Shown here piece after piece: positions 26,557 to 35,333 of a DNA stretch of 64,000 nucleotides. The position numbers and the translations under genes are program-made. Origin of the DNA: Paenibacillus sp. OV219 (lineage in GTDB: Bacteria; Bacillota; Bacilli; Paenibacillales; Paenibacillaceae). The notes beneath the pieces are model-generated. The model did no database searches. It worked only from the letters and a program-made list of their open reading frames with translations, and was not told the DNA's origin. The DNA lies in contig NZ_FOCJ01000001.1 in NCBI RefSeq assembly GCF_900110075.1, positions 992,001-1,056,000 on the forward strand. Direction: 5' to 3'. How positions within the stretch are numbered: position 1 is the first letter of the stretch; each line of letters starts with the position of its first letter.

Positions 26557-27093
26557 TTATGCAAAAGCCGGATCTTCGAGATTCGTTGCAACCCAGCCAT
26601 CCTTCTCGATGAAGAGGCGAACTGCGATAATTTCGCGGTTGTCCATTAGCGTGAAGAAATGCGCTCTGTTCTCAGGAACGGAGATGACATCGCCAGCTTC
26701 CAGCTCAACATCGAAGTAACCCGTTTCCTCATCACCTTTAATAATGAAGATGCCTCGGCCAGATACGATACCGCGAATTTCATCTTCTGTATGCGTGTGG
26801 ATCTGCTCGAATTTCTTCAGCAGCTCCTCGATGTTTGGAGTCGCGTCCGAGAGGGAGATGACATCCCAGATTTGATAGCCGCGGCGTGCAGCGAGCTCGC
26901 GGATCTCTTCATCGTACGTAGACAGAATCGTTTGTTTCTCTTCATCGGAAAGAACGAATTTGTTATGAAGTTCAGCGGGCAGCTTGCTTGCTTCCCAGTG
27001 CTCATACAGCACTTCTTGATTGTCTAGAAACGCACGGACGTTCTCTTCGCCGGAGATGCGTTCGTTCGTGCTGCGAATACGAATTTCAGCCAT
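26557..27093 (-). CDS. mtnD: Acireductone dioxygenase (methionine salvage)
   Basis: MtnD oxidises acireductone to the keto-acid precursor of methionine. This 178-residue cupin has the metal ligands in QIHTHTEDEIR (two His and Glu) and a later His in NRAHFFTL. The start at 27093 (MAEIRIRS) has AGAGGG upstream; the frame continues to 27306 without a ribosome site. No other mtn gene is nearby, but metH, which also makes methionine, is the divergent neighbour. Confidence 0.92.
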   Translation of the reverse strand: MAEIRIRSTNERISGEENVRAFLDNQEVLYEHWEASKLPAELHNKFVLSDEEKQTILSTYDEEIRELAARRGYQIWDVISLSDATPNIEELLKKFEQIHTHTEDEIRGIVSGRGIFIIKGDEETGYFDVELEAGDVISVPENRAHFFTLMDNREIIAVRLFIEKDGWVATNLEDPAFA

Positions 27094-27199
27094 CGAAATA
27101 ATCCCTCTTTTCACAAAATCATAAATGCCAATACGATTAAGTATAGAACAATTTGGTTGCCCTGTCGACAGCACGGACCCTATGCCTGCAAAAGGTTCT

Positions 27200-27227
27200 T
27201 TGCACTTACGGTGAATTCTGGTAGAGT
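27200..27227 (+). promoter_or_regulatory. Possible metH promoter
   Basis: TTGCAC (27200-27205), 16 bases and TAGAGT (27222-27227) give a modest SigA promoter about 40 bases before metH. I see no S-box or other riboswitch in the 172-base gap to mtnD. Confidence 0.35.
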
Positions 27228-27265
27228 AAAAGGAAATGATTTTTTTGGTGGAAAGGAAGACATCA

Positions 27266-30200
27266 ATGACGAAACCGACGATTGGGGAAATGCTCGAAAG
27301 ACGCATTCTTATACTAGATGGTGCAATGGGTACGATGATTCAGCAGGCTGATCTCGGGCCGGATGATTTTGGCGGCGAAGAGCTGGATGGTTGTAATGAA
27401 ATGCTCGTTCTCACGCGTCCTGATGTCATTCAAGGCATTCATGAGGCTTATTTGGAAGCTGGCGCTGATATCTTGGAAACGAACACGTTCGGTGCGACAA
27501 GTGTCGTACTGGTGGAATATGATATTCCAGAGAAAGCACGAGAAATCAACCTCGCAGCAGCTAGAATCGCTCGCGCTGCTGCGGACAAATATACGACGGC
27601 GGACAAGCCTCGTTATGTTGCAGGCGCGCTCGGTCCAACGACGAAGACGTTGTCTGTTACAGGCGGCGTAACGTTTGATGAGCTCGTAGAGAGCTATTTT
27701 GAACAAACTGTTGCTCTAATTGAAGGCGGTGTGGATGCGCTCCTTCTTGAAACCTCCCAAGATACACTTAACGTTAAAGCGGGTACAATCGGCATTCATA
27801 AAGCGTTCGAAGCGACAGGCATTACGCTCCCACTCATGATCTCTGGTACGATCGAACCGATGGGAACAACACTTGCCGGTCAAAATATCGAATCGTTCTA
27901 CATCTCGCTGGAGCATATGAACCCGATCTCGATCGGTCTGAACTGTGCGACAGGTCCAGAGTTTATGCGCGATCATATCCGTTCGCTGTCGGGCATTGCC
28001 CGTTCAGCAGTCAGCTGCTACCCGAATGCAGGCTTGCCGGATGAGAACGGCAATTACCATGAGTCGCCGGCTTCGCTTGCGAAGAAGATTGCTGACTTTG
28101 CTGAGCAAGGCTGGCTGAATATTGCCGGCGGCTGCTGCGGTACGACACCTGCCCATATTCGCGCGCTCGCGGAGACTCTCTCGAACTACGCGCCGCGGAC
28201 GAAGATGGGCGAGCATCCACCTGCAGTTTCCGGTATTGAGACGGTTTATATCGAAGAAGAAAACCGTCCAATTATGATCGGTGAGCGGACGAATATTTCC
28301 GGTTCGCGTAAATTCAAACGTCTCATTAAAGAAGAGAAATTCGATGAAGCGTCTGAAATTGCTCGCGCACAAGTGAAGAACGGCGCTCATATTATCGATA
28401 TCAACTTACAGGATACTGATATTGATGAGGCATATGCGGTGCATAAGTTCATTCCGGAAGTTGTAAAGAAGATTAAAGTTCCGCTCATGCTCGATTCAAC
28501 CTACGATCACATTATCGAGCTGGGTCTCAAATATTCTCAAGGTAAAGCGATCATTAATTCCATTAACCTTGAGGATGGCGAATCGAAGTTTGAGAAGATT
28601 TTGCCGCTCATTCATCGCTATGGCGCAGCCGTCGTCTGTATCCTGATTGACGAGCGCGGCCAAGCGGTATCGCGTGAAGCAAAGATGGAAGTGGCGACTC
28701 GCTCGTATGAGCTCCTTACGGAGAAGTATGGGATGAACCCGGAAGATATTATTTTTGACCCGAATATGTTCCCAGTTGGCTCTGGTGATCCGCAGTACAT
28801 CGGTTCTGCGGTTGAGACGATCGAAGGTATCAAGATGATCAAGGCGAAATATCCGAAGGCGAAGACAATTCTTGGCCTAAGTAACATCTCCTTTGGCTTG
28901 CCGGATGCAGGCCGCGAGGTGTTGAACTCGGTCTATCTGTACCACACGACCAAAGCCGGCCTTGATTACGCGATCGTAAACACAGAGAAGCTGGAGCGAT
29001 ATGCATCCATTCCTGAGGAAGAGCGCCGTTTGGCGGAAGATCTCATCTTCAATACGAATGATGATACGCTCTCGGCATTCGTCGCTGCGTTCCGTGAGAA
29101 GAAGGTCGAGAAGAAGGAGAAAATATCCAATCTAACGCTCGAGGAGCGGCTTGGCTCTTATATCGTAGAAGGCACGAAGGAAGGGCTCTATCCGGATCTC
29201 GACGAAGCGCTAACCAAGTACGCGCCGCTTGATATTATTAACGGTCCGCTGATGCTAGGGATGAGTGAGGTCGGCCGTCTATTCAATAATAACGAGCTGA
29301 TCGTAGCTGAGGTTCTTCAGAGCGCCGAGGTCATGAAAGCTTCGGTTACGTATCTGGAGCCGCATATGGAGAAGGCTGATTCTGCGGTCAAAGGGAAGAT
29401 TATTCTTGCGACAGTTAAAGGCGACGTGCATGATATCGGCAAAAACTTGGTTGAAATCATCCTGTCCAATAATGGCTATAAGATTATCAACCTTGGCATT
29501 AAAGTCGCTCCAGAGCAGCTCATCGAGGCTTACCGTAAGGAGCCAGCAGATGCCATTGGCCTGTCGGGTCTTCTTGTTAAATCGGCTCAGCAGATGGTGT
29601 TGACGGCACAGGATTTGCGCAATGCTGGCATCGATGCACCTATTCTTGTAGGTGGTGCAGCGCTCACACGTAAATTCACCAAGAATCGAATTGGACCTGA
29701 GTATGACGGTCTTGTACTGTATGCGAAGGATGCGATGGACGGACTTGATATCGCGAACAAGCTGATGAATCCAGATTCTCGCCGTGTTTATCAGGAAGAG
29801 ATGGAAGCGTTCAAAGCTTCCGGCGGAGTCGAAGAAGAAGAGAAGAAGCCATTGCCTGAGCTGACACGTGCGGTGAAGTCTTCGATTAATCAGGATGCAC
29901 CAGTGTATATCCCGCCGGATACTGACCGACATGTGCTCCGAAACGTACCTATTCCACACATCGTGCCATACATCAATATGCAGATGCTATTAGGTCACCA
30001 TCTCGGATTGAAGGGTAATGTCGATCAATTGCTCGCAGAAGGTAATGAGAAGGCTGTTAACTTGAAGGAAACCGTTGACGGGCTGTTGGCAGATGCTGCG
30101 AAAGGGCTGCTCCAAGCTCACGGCATGTATCGCTTCTATCCGGCGCAGTCTTCGGGCAATGATATTATTATCTATGATCCGAAGCAGCCTGGCGTGGAGA

Positions 30201-30703
30201 TTAAGCGCTTCTCGTTCCCAAGGCAGCAAGTAGAGCCATACCTGTGTCTGGCGGATTACTTGAAATCGGTAGAGAGCGGCGTGATGGATTACGTCGGCTT
30301 CCTCGTTGTCACTGCCGGTGAAGGAGTCCGTGAGAAAGCAACTGAGCTGAAGGATAACGGTGACTACTTGCGTTCGCACGCATTGCAATCCGTTGCGCTT
30401 GAAGTTGCGGAAGCGATGGCAGAGCGTGTCCATCATCTGATGCGTGATACATGGGGTTACCCGGATCACCCGGAAATGACGATGAAGCAACGCCACGGTG
30501 CCCGTTACCAAGGCATTCGCGTCTCGTTCGGCTATCCGGCTTGTCCGAACCTCGAAGATCAGCAGCCGCTGTTCGAGCTGATGCAGCCGGAAGATATCGG
30601 TATAGAGCTGACTGAAGGCTTCATGATGGAGCCTGAAGCTTCAGTATCGGCAATGGTGTTCGCGCATCCGCAAGCACAGTACTTCAACGTTGATAAGGCA
30701 TAG
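27266..30703 (+). CDS. metH: Cobalamin-dependent methionine synthase MetH
   Basis: MetH moves a methyl group from methyl-tetrahydrofolate to homocysteine through cobalamin. All four modules are present in 1145 residues: homocysteine domain (ILDGAMGTMIQ, zinc Cys in GLNCATGP and GGCCGTTPAH), pterin domain (MIGERTNISGSRKF, INLQD), cobalamin cap and binding domain (DVHDIGKNLVEIIL with the ligand His) and AdoMet-activation domain (PAQSSGNDI, RYSFG-like RVSFGYPACPNL). ATG 27266 is preferred over 27236 because AAAGGAAG lies before it. Confidence 0.97.
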   Translation: MTKPTIGEMLERRILILDGAMGTMIQQADLGPDDFGGEELDGCNEMLVLTRPDVIQGIHEAYLEAGADILETNTFGATSVVLVEYDIPEKAREINLAAARIARAAADKYTTADKPRYVAGALGPTTKTLSVTGGVTFDELVESYFEQTVALIEGGVDALLLETSQDTLNVKAGTIGIHKAFEATGITLPLMISGTIEPMGTTLAGQNIESFYISLEHMNPISIGLNCATGPEFMRDHIRSLSGIARSAVSCYPNAGLPDENGNYHESPASLAKKIADFAEQGWLNIAGGCCGTTPAHIRALAETLSNYAPRTKMGEHPPAVSGIETVYIEEENRPIMIGERTNISGSRKFKRLIKEEKFDEASEIARAQVKNGAHIIDINLQDTDIDEAYAVHKFIPEVVKKIKVPLMLDSTYDHIIELGLKYSQGKAIINSINLEDGESKFEKILPLIHRYGAAVVCILIDERGQAVSREAKMEVATRSYELLTEKYGMNPEDIIFDPNMFPVGSGDPQYIGSAVETIEGIKMIKAKYPKAKTILGLSNISFGLPDAGREVLNSVYLYHTTKAGLDYAIVNTEKLERYASIPEEERRLAEDLIFNTNDDTLSAFVAAFREKKVEKKEKISNLTLEERLGSYIVEGTKEGLYPDLDEALTKYAPLDIINGPLMLGMSEVGRLFNNNELIVAEVLQSAEVMKASVTYLEPHMEKADSAVKGKIILATVKGDVHDIGKNLVEIILSNNGYKIINLGIKVAPEQLIEAYRKEPADAIGLSGLLVKSAQQMVLTAQDLRNAGIDAPILVGGAALTRKFTKNRIGPEYDGLVLYAKDAMDGLDIANKLMNPDSRRVYQEEMEAFKASGGVEEEEKKPLPELTRAVKSSINQDAPVYIPPDTDRHVLRNVPIPHIVPYINMQMLLGHHLGLKGNVDQLLAEGNEKAVNLKETVDGLLADAAKGLLQAHGMYRFYPAQSSGNDIIIYDPKQPGVEIKRFSFPRQQVEPYLCLADYLKSVESGVMDYVGFLVVTAGEGVREKATELKDNGDYLRSHALQSVALEVAEAMAERVHHLMRDTWGYPDHPEMTMKQRHGARYQGIRVSFGYPACPNLEDQQPLFELMQPEDIGIELTEGFMMEPEASVSAMVFAHPQAQYFNVDKA

Positions 30704-30722
30704 CAAATAGTTTCTTATACCC

Positions 30723-30764
30723 ACCCTCCGAAAAGCGCGGTTGAAGCCCGTGTTTCCGGAGGGT
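30723..30764 (+). terminator. Terminator after metH
   Basis: ACCCTCCG (30723-30730) pairs with CGGAGGGT (30757-30764), and the adjacent AAAA faces TTT, with a long loop. The T tract is poor. Confidence 0.5.
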
Positions 30765-30797
30765 ATTGTTATAGCTGATGATTGGAGGGATAGATAA

Positions 30798-31718
30798 GTG
30801 AAGCTTACGTTTCTCGGAACGAGTGCAGGTAGGCCGACAAAGTCTCGCAATGTGACGTCGATCGCATTATCGCTGCCTGAGCCGTTCTGCGGATTTTGGC
30901 TGTTTGATACAGGAGAAGGAACGCAGCATCGTCTGCTTGCGAGCGGGCTGAAGCTGAATAAGCTGGAGCGGATCTTCATCACGCATCTGCATGGCGACCA
31001 TCTATATGGATTGCCAGGACTTCTTAGCAGCCGCTCGTATTTCGAAGGTGCAGGACCGCTGCAGGTCTATGGACCGAAGGGTCTGAAGGCATATTTGGAC
31101 GTTATTTTTCATCATAGTGGCGTGCATTTAGGCTATGAGCTTGAAGTCATTGAAATACAGGAGGGTGTCGTTGCCGAGGATAGTCGCTTCATTATTGAAG
31201 CTGCTGCGCTCGAGCACCGCATGCCTTGCTTTGGCTATCGGATCACGGAGAAGTCGCAGCTGGGTCAGTTGAATCTGGGTTTGCTCGCTGAGCTTGGAGT
31301 TAAGCCTGGGCCTCAATACGGCAAATTGAAGCGTGGGGAAGACATTATGCTTGAGGATGGACGTCATGTCTGTTCGGCAGAAGTGGTCGGACCACCGATT
31401 GCCGGTCGGGTTATTACGATTCTTGGAGATACGAAGCCATGCGATAATGCGGTCGTGCTGGCGGGCAGTGCTGATTTGCTCGTCCATGAGGCGACGTTTG
31501 CCGGCGGCATGGAAGTGAAGGCGGAGGCGTATGGGCACTCGACGATTCGCCAAGCAGCCGAGATAGCACAGAAAGCCGGCGCGAAGCGGCTCGTCGTGAC
31601 GCATTTCAGCTCGCGCTTCGACGAGGAAGCGGTTGCGGAGATGGTAGATGATGCGAAGCAACTGTTTCCGAACATCGAGCCTGCGTCGGATTTTGCCGAG
31701 TTTATCGTAAAGCGATAG
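30798..31718 (+). CDS. rnz: Ribonuclease Z
   Basis: RNase Z cuts the 3' trailer of tRNA precursors. The 306-residue beta-lactamase-fold protein has FLGTSAGRPTKSRN at the N terminus, the zinc motif THLHGDHLYGLPGLL, LEHRMPCFGYRI, ILGDTKPCDN, HEATFA and THFSSRF: the short-form RNase Z pattern. GTG 30798 has GGAGGG 8 bases upstream. It appears to have its own transcript. Confidence 0.96.
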   Translation: MKLTFLGTSAGRPTKSRNVTSIALSLPEPFCGFWLFDTGEGTQHRLLASGLKLNKLERIFITHLHGDHLYGLPGLLSSRSYFEGAGPLQVYGPKGLKAYLDVIFHHSGVHLGYELEVIEIQEGVVAEDSRFIIEAAALEHRMPCFGYRITEKSQLGQLNLGLLAELGVKPGPQYGKLKRGEDIMLEDGRHVCSAEVVGPPIAGRVITILGDTKPCDNAVVLAGSADLLVHEATFAGGMEVKAEAYGHSTIRQAAEIAQKAGAKRLVVTHFSSRFDEEAVAEMVDDAKQLFPNIEPASDFAEFIVKR

Positions 31719-31850
31719 CTACTGCTGATGCAGCCCACTGATGCCATACTTACAAAAACATCATCAATCTCAAATCATCTCTTTACAGTCTGCTGTTACG
31801 CTATTTGCGTTAAAGCATTATAGCGCAGACTCGCGAAGGGATGATGGTGG

Positions 31851-32828
31851 ATGGATACAGGAAGTCACCTCTTGTTTGGCGCCACGTTGGCAGGACTTTC
31901 GCTCGTTGATCCGACAGTTAGCGCACATCCTGATCTGTTGTACGCGGTATTAGCCGCGACGCTGATTGGCAGTCATGCTCCTGATTTTGATGCGGTTATG
32001 CGGTTAAAGGGTGGGTCGGCTTATATTCGCAACCATCGCGGATTAACCCATTCGCTGCCTGCACCTCTCGTCTGGGCGCCGCTCATCGGCTTACCGATTG
32101 CGTGGTTCTTCGGAGTTCAGGAATGGAGCTGGACCGTCATCCTATGGGCGTTCATCGCAGTCTGTTTCCATATTACACTCGATTTGTTTAACGCCTATGG
32201 CGTACAATGCATGCGGCCATTCACTAGGCGATGGCTGCATCTCGATGTACTATGCCTACTCGATCCTTATCTATTCGCGATGCATGCAGCCGTTGTGTTA
32301 CTCTGGACCACCGGCGCGACGCCGAATCCGGTGAGGATGTTTCTGCTCGTATATGCCTTGACGCTGATTTACATGTTATGGCGGTTTCTCGTATCCCGTT
32401 CCGTAATTAGAAGCTTATGCAGAGCTTACCGAGTGAATCTGGGGCAAATCACGTTAACCCCGACGCTGTTCGGTATGGCATGGCAGTTTGTAATCGACAC
32501 TGGTGATGCTTTCATCAAAGGTAATCTGAATCGCAGCGTTGTCCATGAAGAAGCGATGCTGTACAAAAGAAGCCCAGAGAGACTAGCCGCTGCCGCTGAA
32601 GCGACAATCGACGTAGACGGGGTGCAAGCTTTTCATCATCTTGCCGCTTGTATCCATGTGGACGTTGAGGAGCATGCGGACGGCTACTTGGTGATTTGGA
32701 GCGACGTCCGATTCTGGCATAAGAAGCATACGCCATTCACCGCCGCAGTGAGGCTGGATCGTAATTTTAATGTCATTCATGAACGTGTCGGATGGAACAA
32801 GAAAATGTGGGAGCCGCCGTTTGTATAA
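31851..32828 (+). CDS. YdjM/YfhP-like metal-dependent hydrolase, membrane protein
   Basis: A 325-residue integral membrane protein of the LexA-binding-inner-membrane / YdjM hydrolase family, like B. subtilis YfhP. Family motifs are the His in GSHLLFGATL, IGSHAPDFDAVMRL and the NHRGLTHSLPA metal-binding pattern, then HITLDLFNAYG and LLDPYLF. About five membrane segments occupy residues 1-185; the remainder is soluble. The reaction is not known; relatives with this motif include membrane phospholipid-related hydrolases. Confidence 0.8.
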   Translation: MDTGSHLLFGATLAGLSLVDPTVSAHPDLLYAVLAATLIGSHAPDFDAVMRLKGGSAYIRNHRGLTHSLPAPLVWAPLIGLPIAWFFGVQEWSWTVILWAFIAVCFHITLDLFNAYGVQCMRPFTRRWLHLDVLCLLDPYLFAMHAAVVLLWTTGATPNPVRMFLLVYALTLIYMLWRFLVSRSVIRSLCRAYRVNLGQITLTPTLFGMAWQFVIDTGDAFIKGNLNRSVVHEEAMLYKRSPERLAAAAEATIDVDGVQAFHHLAACIHVDVEEHADGYLVIWSDVRFWHKKHTPFTAAVRLDRNFNVIHERVGWNKKMWEPPFV

Positions 32829-32834
32829 TAGGAG

Positions 32835-32878
32835 AACCGACTTTGTTTGCCTCGGTGGGCAGACGAAGACGGTTTTTT
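32835..32878 (+). terminator. Terminator upstream of mrfA
   Basis: AACCG with CTT and TGCC pairs with GGCA, AAG and CGGTT in an imperfect long hairpin, followed by six T. It isolates the next operon from the gene before. Confidence 0.75.
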
Positions 32879-32931
32879 GCTTTAATTGCGAGACTGACGA
32901 GATTAATTATTTCCATGCCCTTTTTGGGGCT

Positions 32932-32960
32932 TTTACTGATAGGTATTGAAGGGTTATAAT
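32932..32960 (+). promoter_or_regulatory. SigA promoter of the mrfA operon
   Basis: TTTACT (32932-32937), a 17-base spacer and a perfect TATAAT (32955-32960) lie 38 bases before mrfA. Confidence 0.75.
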
Positions 32961-32965
32961 TACGA

Positions 32966-32977
32966 GAACAACCGTTC
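32966..32977. promoter_or_regulatory. LexA box at the mrfA transcript start
   Basis: GAACAACCGTTC is an exact GAAC-N4-GTTC palindrome placed 5 bases after the -10, where a bound repressor would cover the transcript start. The core equals that of the boxes at lexA. The outer bases (A and T) depart slightly from the full consensus. Confidence 0.7.
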
Positions 32978-32997
32978 TATAGAAAAGAGTTGAAACT

Positions 32998-35250
32998 ATG
33001 ACCTTTAGAAAGAAAAACTTGACCGAGGTTATCCAAGAGCTTAGGACAAATGAAAATATAGTCAATTGGCACGAGATCGAACCACAGGAAGCGCGATATA
33101 GCCCAATCCCGGAGGCTGTTGATCCGCGAATCAAAGACGCTTTTGCCAAACGAGGGATCGAGCAGCTGTATTCCCACCAGTACAGTGCCTTTCAAGCAGT
33201 CACGAATGGTGAGAACATTGTAACGGTAACGCCAACGGCTTCGGGCAAAACCATGTGCTACAACTTGCCAGTGCTGCAAGCGATCGCAAAGGACGACACG
33301 AGCAGGGCACTGTATCTTTTTCCGACGAAGGCGCTCTCTCAGGATCAAAGAAGCGAACTAAATGAAATTATCGATGAAATGGGAATCGACATAAAAAGTT
33401 TCACCTATGACGGCGATACTTCGCCGGCTATTCGTCAGATCGTACGCAAGGCTGGGCATATCGTGATCACAAACCCGGACATGCTGCATTCCGGTATATT
33501 GCCGCACCATACCAAATGGGTTAGCTTGTTTGAGAATCTAAAGTATGTCGTTATCGACGAGTTGCATACATATAGAGGCGTTTTCGGGAGTCACGTAGCG
33601 AACGTATTGCGCCGTCTTAAACGAATTTGCAGCTTTTATGGCAGTAATCCTACATTTATTTGTACGTCTGCTACAATCGCGAACCCAAAGGAGTTAGCAG
33701 AACAATTGACGGGGCAGCCGATGCGCTTAATTGACGATAACGGGGCGCCTAGAGGCAGGAAGCATTTTGTTTTCTATAACCCGCCGATTGTAAATAAGGC
33801 ACTTAATATTAGAAAAAGCGCATCTGTTGAAGTGAATCATTTGGCGACGGAGTTTCTAAAAAACAAAATTCAAACCATCGTCTTTGCGAGGAGCCGGGTT
33901 CGCGTAGAGCTGATTCTCAGTCATCTGCAGGAACTGGTTAAGAATCAGATCGCTTCTAAATCTATTCGAGGCTATCGGGGCGGTTACTTGCCGAACCAGC
34001 GAAGAGAAATTGAGAAGGGTTTAAGGGCCGGGGAAATCTTAGGCGTAGTTAGCACGAACGCATTAGAACTGGGTGTAGATATCGGCCAGCTACAGGTGTG
34101 CGTTATGAACGGCTACCCTGGAAGCGTGGCAAGCACTTGGCAGCAGGCAGGCCGGGCAGGGCGCCGTCATGGCGAAGCCCTCATCATTATGGTAGCTAGT
34201 TCGACTCCGATAGACCAATATATCGTAAACAATCCAGATTACTTCTTCGAACGCAACCCGGAATCTGCGCGGATCAACCCCGAGAATCTTATCATCCTTG
34301 TGGATCATTTGCGGTGCGCCGCATATGAATTGCCTTTCAAGCACAGCGAAGAATTTGGTACGCAGGGCGTAACGGACATCATGGACTATTTGGTAGAGGA
34401 TCGAATACTGCATAAGAATGGCGACACATATTACTGGGCGAATCAGTCTTTCCCGGCGAATAACATCAGCCTGCGTTCTGCTTCCCAGGAAAACGTAGTT
34501 ATTGTAGACCAATCGAATGTAGCTGATGTAAAAATAATCGGCGAAATGGACCGCTTTAGCGCCATGACCTTGCTGCACGATGAGGCAATCTATTTGCACG
34601 AAGGGGTACAGTTCCAGGTTGAGAAGCTGGACTGGGACCATAAGAAAGCTTACGTTCGCGAAGTGGACGTAGAGTATTATACCGACGCTAACCTAGCTGT
34701 ACAGCTTAAAGTATTGGAAATAGATCGAACCACGAATAGGAATAAAGCCGCACTTCATTACGGTGATGTTTCGATAAACGCCATACCTACTATATTTAAG
34801 AAAATCAAACTGACGACCGGTGAGAATATTGGGAGCGGACCCATTCATCTTCCGGAAGAAGAATTGCATACGAGCGCAGCCTGGATCGAGTTGAAAGAAG
34901 TAGACCCTGAAATAGGGGTGAAGACTTTGGAACAGTTATTACTAGGAATTTCAAACGTGCTACAGCATATCGTGCCTGTTATGGTCATGTGTGATCGCAA
35001 TGACATCCATGTCGTATCGCAAATTAAGGCGTCGCATTCTGGGCTTCCTACCGTGTTTCTTTACGATCATTACCCTGGCGGTATCGGACTGGCTGAAGAA
35101 GTTTATAAGCGCTTCGGTGAAATTAAGGAATCTGCACAGAACCTTATCGGAAAATGCATATGTGAGGACGGGTGCCCGGCATGTATTGGAACGGAAATAA
35201 ATGGAATAAACGGGAAGAGAAGAAGCATCCAGCTGCTAGCGCAGCTTTAA
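32998..35250 (+). CDS. mrfA: DEAD/DEAH helicase MrfA (YprA family, DUF1998)
   Basis: In B. subtilis MrfA (YprA) with MrfB repairs mitomycin-type damage. The 750-residue product matches in length. The helicase core shows HQYSAFQ, Walker A TPTASGKT, DELHTYRG (DEVH-type box), TSATIANP, and the C-terminal lobe ALELGVDIG and QQAGRAGRR. The C-terminal DUF1998 region holds the zinc cysteines CICEDGCPACIG at residues about 720-731. Codon choice seems more AT-rich than in the neighbours, which may point to a different origin. A LexA box overlaps its promoter, and mrfB follows. Confidence 0.9.
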   Translation: MTFRKKNLTEVIQELRTNENIVNWHEIEPQEARYSPIPEAVDPRIKDAFAKRGIEQLYSHQYSAFQAVTNGENIVTVTPTASGKTMCYNLPVLQAIAKDDTSRALYLFPTKALSQDQRSELNEIIDEMGIDIKSFTYDGDTSPAIRQIVRKAGHIVITNPDMLHSGILPHHTKWVSLFENLKYVVIDELHTYRGVFGSHVANVLRRLKRICSFYGSNPTFICTSATIANPKELAEQLTGQPMRLIDDNGAPRGRKHFVFYNPPIVNKALNIRKSASVEVNHLATEFLKNKIQTIVFARSRVRVELILSHLQELVKNQIASKSIRGYRGGYLPNQRREIEKGLRAGEILGVVSTNALELGVDIGQLQVCVMNGYPGSVASTWQQAGRAGRRHGEALIIMVASSTPIDQYIVNNPDYFFERNPESARINPENLIILVDHLRCAAYELPFKHSEEFGTQGVTDIMDYLVEDRILHKNGDTYYWANQSFPANNISLRSASQENVVIVDQSNVADVKIIGEMDRFSAMTLLHDEAIYLHEGVQFQVEKLDWDHKKAYVREVDVEYYTDANLAVQLKVLEIDRTTNRNKAALHYGDVSINAIPTIFKKIKLTTGENIGSGPIHLPEEELHTSAAWIELKEVDPEIGVKTLEQLLLGISNVLQHIVPVMVMCDRNDIHVVSQIKASHSGLPTVFLYDHYPGGIGLAEEVYKRFGEIKESAQNLIGKCICEDGCPACIGTEINGINGKRRSIQLLAQL

Positions 35251-35270
35251 TTCGTGCGTTAGTCACAATG

Positions 35271-35333
35271 AAGAATACACAGAGCCATAGCTGTCTAAGC
35301 GGCTGCCCGGCAAGTGTAGGCGTGTCAACATGA
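35271..35333 (+). other. Possible relic of an older mrfA 3' end
   Basis: Between mrfA and mrfB an open frame encodes CLSGCPASVGVST and stops in an ATGA overlap with the mrfB start. This resembles the zinc motif CEDGCPACIGT of mrfA just upstream, and the bases TGCCCGGCA are identical in both. It may be the degraded end of a former mrfA that was coupled to mrfB. It is too short for proof. Confidence 0.35.

Noticed and set aside
27094-27265. S-box (SAM riboswitch) before metH or mtnD
   Set aside because: The 172-base gap is too short and lacks the conserved S-box core.
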